DNA of 64,000 bases, taken from assembly GCF_040939455.1 (NCBI RefSeq), contig NC_134117.1, positions 64,502,501-64,566,500 on the forward strand. Reading direction: 5' to 3'. Position numbers and translations under genes: made by a program. The notes under the pieces are model-generated. The model saw nothing but the letters and a program-made list of their open reading frames with translations, was not told the DNA's origin and ran no database searches. This document shows, piece after piece, positions 59,711 through 64,000 of this stretch (position 1 is its first letter; the number at the start of each line of letters is the position of its first letter). The stretch is from Microcebus murinus (lineage: Eukaryota > Chordata > Mammalia > Primates > Cheirogaleidae).

Positions 59711-61359
59711 AAAAATCCCAGAAAAATCACAAATTAACAATGTAATGTCATATCATAAGGAATTAGAAAGGGAAGAACAAATCAAACCCAAAGTCAACAG
59801 AAAAAAAAAAAAAGAAAAAGAAATAAAAGAGCCCATAGCAGGGCTCAATGAAATAAAAATAATAATAAAAAAGAATACAAGGAATCAATCAAATGAAAAG
59901 ATGATTCTTTGGAAAGATGAACAAAATTGCTAACCAGAATCACCAAAAATAGAAGAAAAAGAACTTAAGTAAGCTCAATGAAAAAGAAAAAAGGAAAATT
60001 ACAATTGATACTGAAGAAATACAAAATATCTTCTGTTAATAATATCAAAATCTCTACATAAACAAACTAGAAAATGTAGAAGAAATGTGAAAATTCCTAG
60101 AAACACACAACCTCCCAAGCTGGACTCAGGAAAAAGTGGAAATTCTAAACAAACCAATAACAATCAAAAGATTGAAGCAGTTTTAAAATATCTTCCAAGA
60201 AAAGAAAGAACTGGACCAGAAGAATTTACAGCCAAATTTAACCAAACTGACAAAGAATAACGCATTCCTATCCTATATAAACTTTTTTATAACACTGAGA
60301 ATGTGGGAAAACTCCCTAACACATTCTACACAGCTAGTATTACTCTGACACCAAAGCCAGGAAAGGACAAAGCAAAAATAGGAAACTACAAATCAGCATT
60401 CCTTATTAGCATAAATGTAAAAATCCTCAACAAAATACTAGCAAACCAAATTCAAAAGCACACCAAAAATATAATCCACCATAATCAAGTGGGTTTCATA
60501 CCAGTGATGCAAGGATGGTTTGTCATATGCAAATTAATAAACTTGATTCACTACATAAACAGAAACAAAAACAAAGACCATATGATCATCTCAATAGATG
60601 CGAGGAAAAAAACTTTGAGAAAATCCAGCACCATTTCATGATAAAAAAAACAACAACAAAAAAACAAAAAACCCCACCTCAACAAACAAGGCATAGAAGA
60701 AACATATCTCAAAGTTATAAAAGGCACATATGAAACACCCACAGTCAACATCACACTTAATGAGGAAAAGTTGAAAACATTCACCCTATGAACTGGAACC
60801 AGACAAAGGTGCTCACTGTCACCAATTCTATGCAACATAGTATTGGATATCCTAGCCAGTGCAATCATGCAAAAAGAAATAAAGGACATCCAAATTGGAA
60901 ACAGTAGGTCAAACTATCTCAACTTGCTCATGCTATGATCTTGTAACTAGAAAACCCTAAAGACTTCACCAAGGGACTCCTGGAATTGATAAATAAATTC
61001 AGCAAAATCTCAGGTTACAAAATCAAGGTACACAAATTAGTAACATTTCTATATACTAGTAACAGTCAAACTGAGAGCCAAATAAAAGAATCAATTTCAT
61101 TTATAAAAGAAAATATCTAGGAATATACTTACCCAAGTAGGTGAAAGAGCTCTGCAAGAAGTAGTGTAAAACACAGATAAAAGAAACTGCAGATGATGCA
61201 AACAAATGGAAAACATCCTTCGCACATGGATTGGGAGAAACAACATCATTAAAATGTCCATATTGCCCAAAGTGATTTCTAGATTCAATGGAATCCCCAT
61301 CAAAATACCAATGTCATATTTCACAGATCTAGAAAAAAATAATCCCAACCTTCATTTGG

Positions 61360-61435
61360 AACCAAAAAAGAGCCAAAGAAATAGCCAAAGAATAGCCAAA
61401 AAATAATAACCAAAAAATAGCCAAAGAAATCTTAA
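61360..61435 (+). repeat. Local tandem expansion inside L1 ORF2
   Basis: The L1 phrase 'atagccaaag' is reiterated about five times (aaagaaatagcc, aaagaatagcc, aaaaaataataacc, aaaaaatagcc, aaagaaatc). The homologous place in the other L1 (57065-57085) has it once. Confidence 0.85.
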
Positions 61436-61774
61436 GCAAAAAGAACAAATCTGGAGGCTTGACTTCATTGCTTGACTTCCAATTATACTAGTAGGCTATA
61501 GCAACCCAAACAGCATGGGACTGGTATGAAAGCAGAGATATAGACCAATGGTACAGAATAAAGAACCCAGAAATAAAACCATCTATGCATATCCAACTGA
61601 TATTAAAAAAAAACAAAAACAAAAACAAAAAACAAACAGACAATATATACTGGGGAAAAGAAGCTTCATTCAACAATGGTGATGAGAAAATTGGAGAGTC
61701 ACATGCAGAATAATAAAACAGAACCCTCATCTCTCACCACTCACAAAAATTAATTCAAGATGGATAAAAGATGC

Positions 61775-62878
61775 AACTGCAAAAATTTCACAAATCATAT
61801 TACAAATAATGTATTGCCTAATTGCGCAAAATATCCATTAATCATTAAGAAAAATGAACTAAGTGGAATATGGGCAAAAACTAACAGCTCTCATTGAAAA
61901 TAAAATTTCATTCACTTACTCTCACTGATAATGCAAGAAAAGCAAAAGAAGTACTCAAAAATGATGGGGCTTTATTAAAAGGCCAAGGGAAGAAGCCCTC
62001 AAATGCCAAATATGGGACTACTTTAACAACAAAATAATCAAAATAATGAATGACTAACCAAAGAATAATATAAGACTCCATGGGATCACAGTCATAATAA
62101 TGAATAAGTCAATCAATCAATAAGCAATAAACAATGAATAGAGGGAAAGAAAAACTCTTCTAAGAAAAGAATTGCATCTAATTAATATAGATGAAATGAT
62201 GAAAGTAGAAAATCATTATTTTTCTTCATCAATGGGTGCTAAAATTAGTGGGTGAGTGAGTGATGAAAAATATTTGCATAGCCTGGAAGTATCTCAATAA
62301 TTAGAAAGGAAAAACTGCAACACAGTGGAAAATCTGCCAAGCACCCTCTGAACCCAGTGAACAAATCTGACATCACCAGTATTGGAACAAATCCACATCA
62401 TGCGCCCTGTGATACACTGAAAGACACACATTTATTTTCATGGTGTTCTTACCACAGAATTTAGTCATGAAGAAATATCAGGCAAGCCTAAATGAAAGAC
62501 ATTATACAAAATAACTGCCCAAACCTTTTTAAAAACATCAAGGAAATAAAAGAAGGGAGGGGGGACTGTTTCACTTTAAAAGAAAATGTTTCTGATTAAA
62601 AGAAACTAAGGCATCGTGACAACTAAGTAGAATGTATGAACCCTAATTTAACTGAAGAGCACTAAAATGACATTTTTAGAATAAGTGGTAAAATTTTAAA
62701 GAGGTATGTATGGTTTTTTCATCAATGTTAATTTCCTGAGGTTGGTATAAAAAATGTTAACATTTGAGAAAGAGATTTGTGACAGAGATACCACAATTCC
62801 TAGCAATTTTTTGCAACATTTTTGTATATCTTAAATCTTTTCCATATGAAATGTTGAAGTTTAATAATTAAAAATAAC
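61775..62878 (+). mobile_element. L1ME/HAL1-type 3'UTR, sense
   Basis: 'ggggctttattaaaaggcca', 'agggaagaagccctcaaatg', 'tttgcatagcctggaagtat', 'aagcaccctctgaacccagt', 'catcaccagtattggaacaa' and 'gaagaaatatcaggcaagcc' are ordered blocks of the long 3' region of L1ME/HAL1-class elements. No coding sequence. Much older than the strepsirrhine L1 on its left. Confidence 0.68.
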
Positions 62879-62884
62879 AGAAAA

Positions 62885-63420
62885 CATATTTTTCACTTAT
62901 AATACTGGCAAGGAACCAGTGTAAAACTAGAAACCTTTATACATTATTGCTGGGGGCAGGGGAGTAAAAATTGGTACAATGTCTATGGGATGCATAAAAC
63001 TTTAAACTTTAAATCAAAATTTACAACCATTTGACTCAGCTTTTCTACAAATGGGATTTTATTGTCCAGTTACATTTGCATGTGTACTGAATGCTACATG
63101 TGCAAGGATGGTCATTGCAGCATCATTTGTAACAGGAAAAGCTAGAGACCACATTCATATTCTCCCATATAGGACTTGGTCAACTCAGCAGTCCTTTACC
63201 TGTCAACAATACATAAAATTGAATTAACAGAAAAACAGTATTCAGTTGAATACTTAAAAAATAAAAGAATAAGGAAGCACTTCATGAAATGCTATTAAAT
63301 AATATCTTAAGATATGTAGTTACATGGGAAAGACAAGGTTCAAAAAAGTGTATCATTTGTAACTACTACTATACATATTTGTTTGAAAGGAAATGTAAGA
63401 AATTGTTTGGATTGATAACA
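62885..63420 (+). mobile_element. L1M 3' region fragment, sense
   Basis: 'acattattgctgggggcagg', 'gagtaaaaattggtacaatg', 'accatttgactcagcttttc', 'aaggatggtcattgcagcat' and 'catttgtaacaggaaaagct' match the C-terminal ORF2/3'UTR of an old L1M. Decayed. Confidence 0.6.
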
Positions 63421-63520
63421 TGTCAATAGTTAAGAGCTATGTAGTAAAGAACATGGACATTGCTCCCAGATTTCCTGAGTTCCATTCTTAACCCTGTAAC
63501 TGTTATTTGTAAAGACTTGA

Positions 63521-64000
63521 GCTGGGAAAACTGGGTATCTACATGCAGAAGAATAAAACTGGATCCCCACCTCTCACCTCTCACAAACATCCACTCAAGA
63601 TGGATAACACACTTAAACCTAAGGCATGAAACCTTAAGAATTCTAGAAGATGATGGGAAGACCCTTTCAGACATCAGACTAGCAAAGAATTTTTGAAGAC
63701 GACCCCTAAAGCAATCACTGCAGCAACAAAAATAAACAAATGGGATCTGATCAAATTAAAAAGCTTTTGCACAGCCAAAGAAACTATCATTAGAGCAAAT
63801 AGCCTACAGAATGGGAGAAAATATTTGCTCTCTACACATCTGATAAAGGGTTGATTATAAGAACCTATCTAGAACTTAAACGAATCAACAAGAAAAAATC
63901 AAACAATCCCATCAATAAATGGGCAATGAAAATGAACAGAAACTTTTCAAAAGAAAACAGAATAATGGCCAGAAAACATATAAAAAATGCTCAATATCTT
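63521..64000 (+). mobile_element. 5'-truncated L1, continues past window
   Basis: L1 ORF2 starts abruptly at 'gctgggaaaactgggtatct' and runs to the window end ('cttttcaaaagaaaacagaa', 'ataatggccagaaaacatat'). It covers the same ORF2 region where the older L1 breaks off (61700-61772), so it is a separate insertion and not that L1's missing end. Frame broken by a stop near 63694. Confidence 0.9.

Overview
The window looks like nuclear DNA of a strepsirrhine primate (lemur or loris group, probably lemuriform). The main evidence is the Alu type. Five dimeric Alu elements carry the strepsirrhine middle segment (tataaatagaaagaaatt followed by 'ttggccaact' and a short TA run), and several L1 3' ends have the G-rich 3'UTR and tail wording I associate with lemur L1. 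Species cannot be fixed from sequence alone. The DNA is AT-rich and CpG-poor. I found no host protein-coding gene, tRNA, rRNA, CRISPR array or bacterial-type operon. It reads as a gene-poor intergenic or deep intronic stretch. The longer open frames are remnants of L1 ORF1/ORF2, L1 5'UTR, Alu, microsatellites or chance.

Layout. 0-3.6 kb: old debris (MIR, L2, a MaLR-type LTR) and two GA/TG microsatellites. 3.6-7 kb: a decayed sense L1M split by a hAT-like DNA transposon. 7.2-9.7 kb: an antisense, 5'-truncated L1. 11.2-16.3 kb: another old sense L1M, interrupted by a MaLR LTR (itself hit by an Alu) and by a Tigger-like element with TA target duplications. 17-31 kb: L2, MIR, MER5A, LTR pieces and one of two copies of a small palindromic mariner-like element. 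Here also lies a 566-bp inverted duplication (26755-27320 and 28274-28840, about 98.8% identical by eye) whose second copy splits a free right Alu monomer. 31-39 kb: an L1 tail with a clean 14-bp target duplication, a textbook 5'-inverted (twin-primed) L1, MIR fragments and a small CpG-rich patch. 39-44.5 kb: an old L1M with internal deletions, two Alus and the second mariner-like element. 45-49.6 kb: LTR-like and L1M debris and one unexplained 116-codon open stretch. 49.6-64 kb: an almost continuous L1 pile-up. A full-length (about 6.5 kb) L1 sits inside ORF2 of an older L1, followed by an Alu, an L1ME/HAL1-type 3'UTR, more L1M and a 5'-truncated L1 running off the window.

There is no multi-gene system here. 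What the window records is an order of retrotransposition and rearrangement: L2/MIR/L1M first, then MaLR, hAT and Tigger insertions, then strepsirrhine L1 and Alu, and latest the inverted duplication. The most notable signals are the inverted duplication with a hairpin-like junction, the paired palindromic MITE, a degenerate ~34-bp tandem array in one L1 5'UTR that the neighbouring L1 lacks, and a CpG-retaining MIR. All family assignments come from recalled consensus features, not from a database search.
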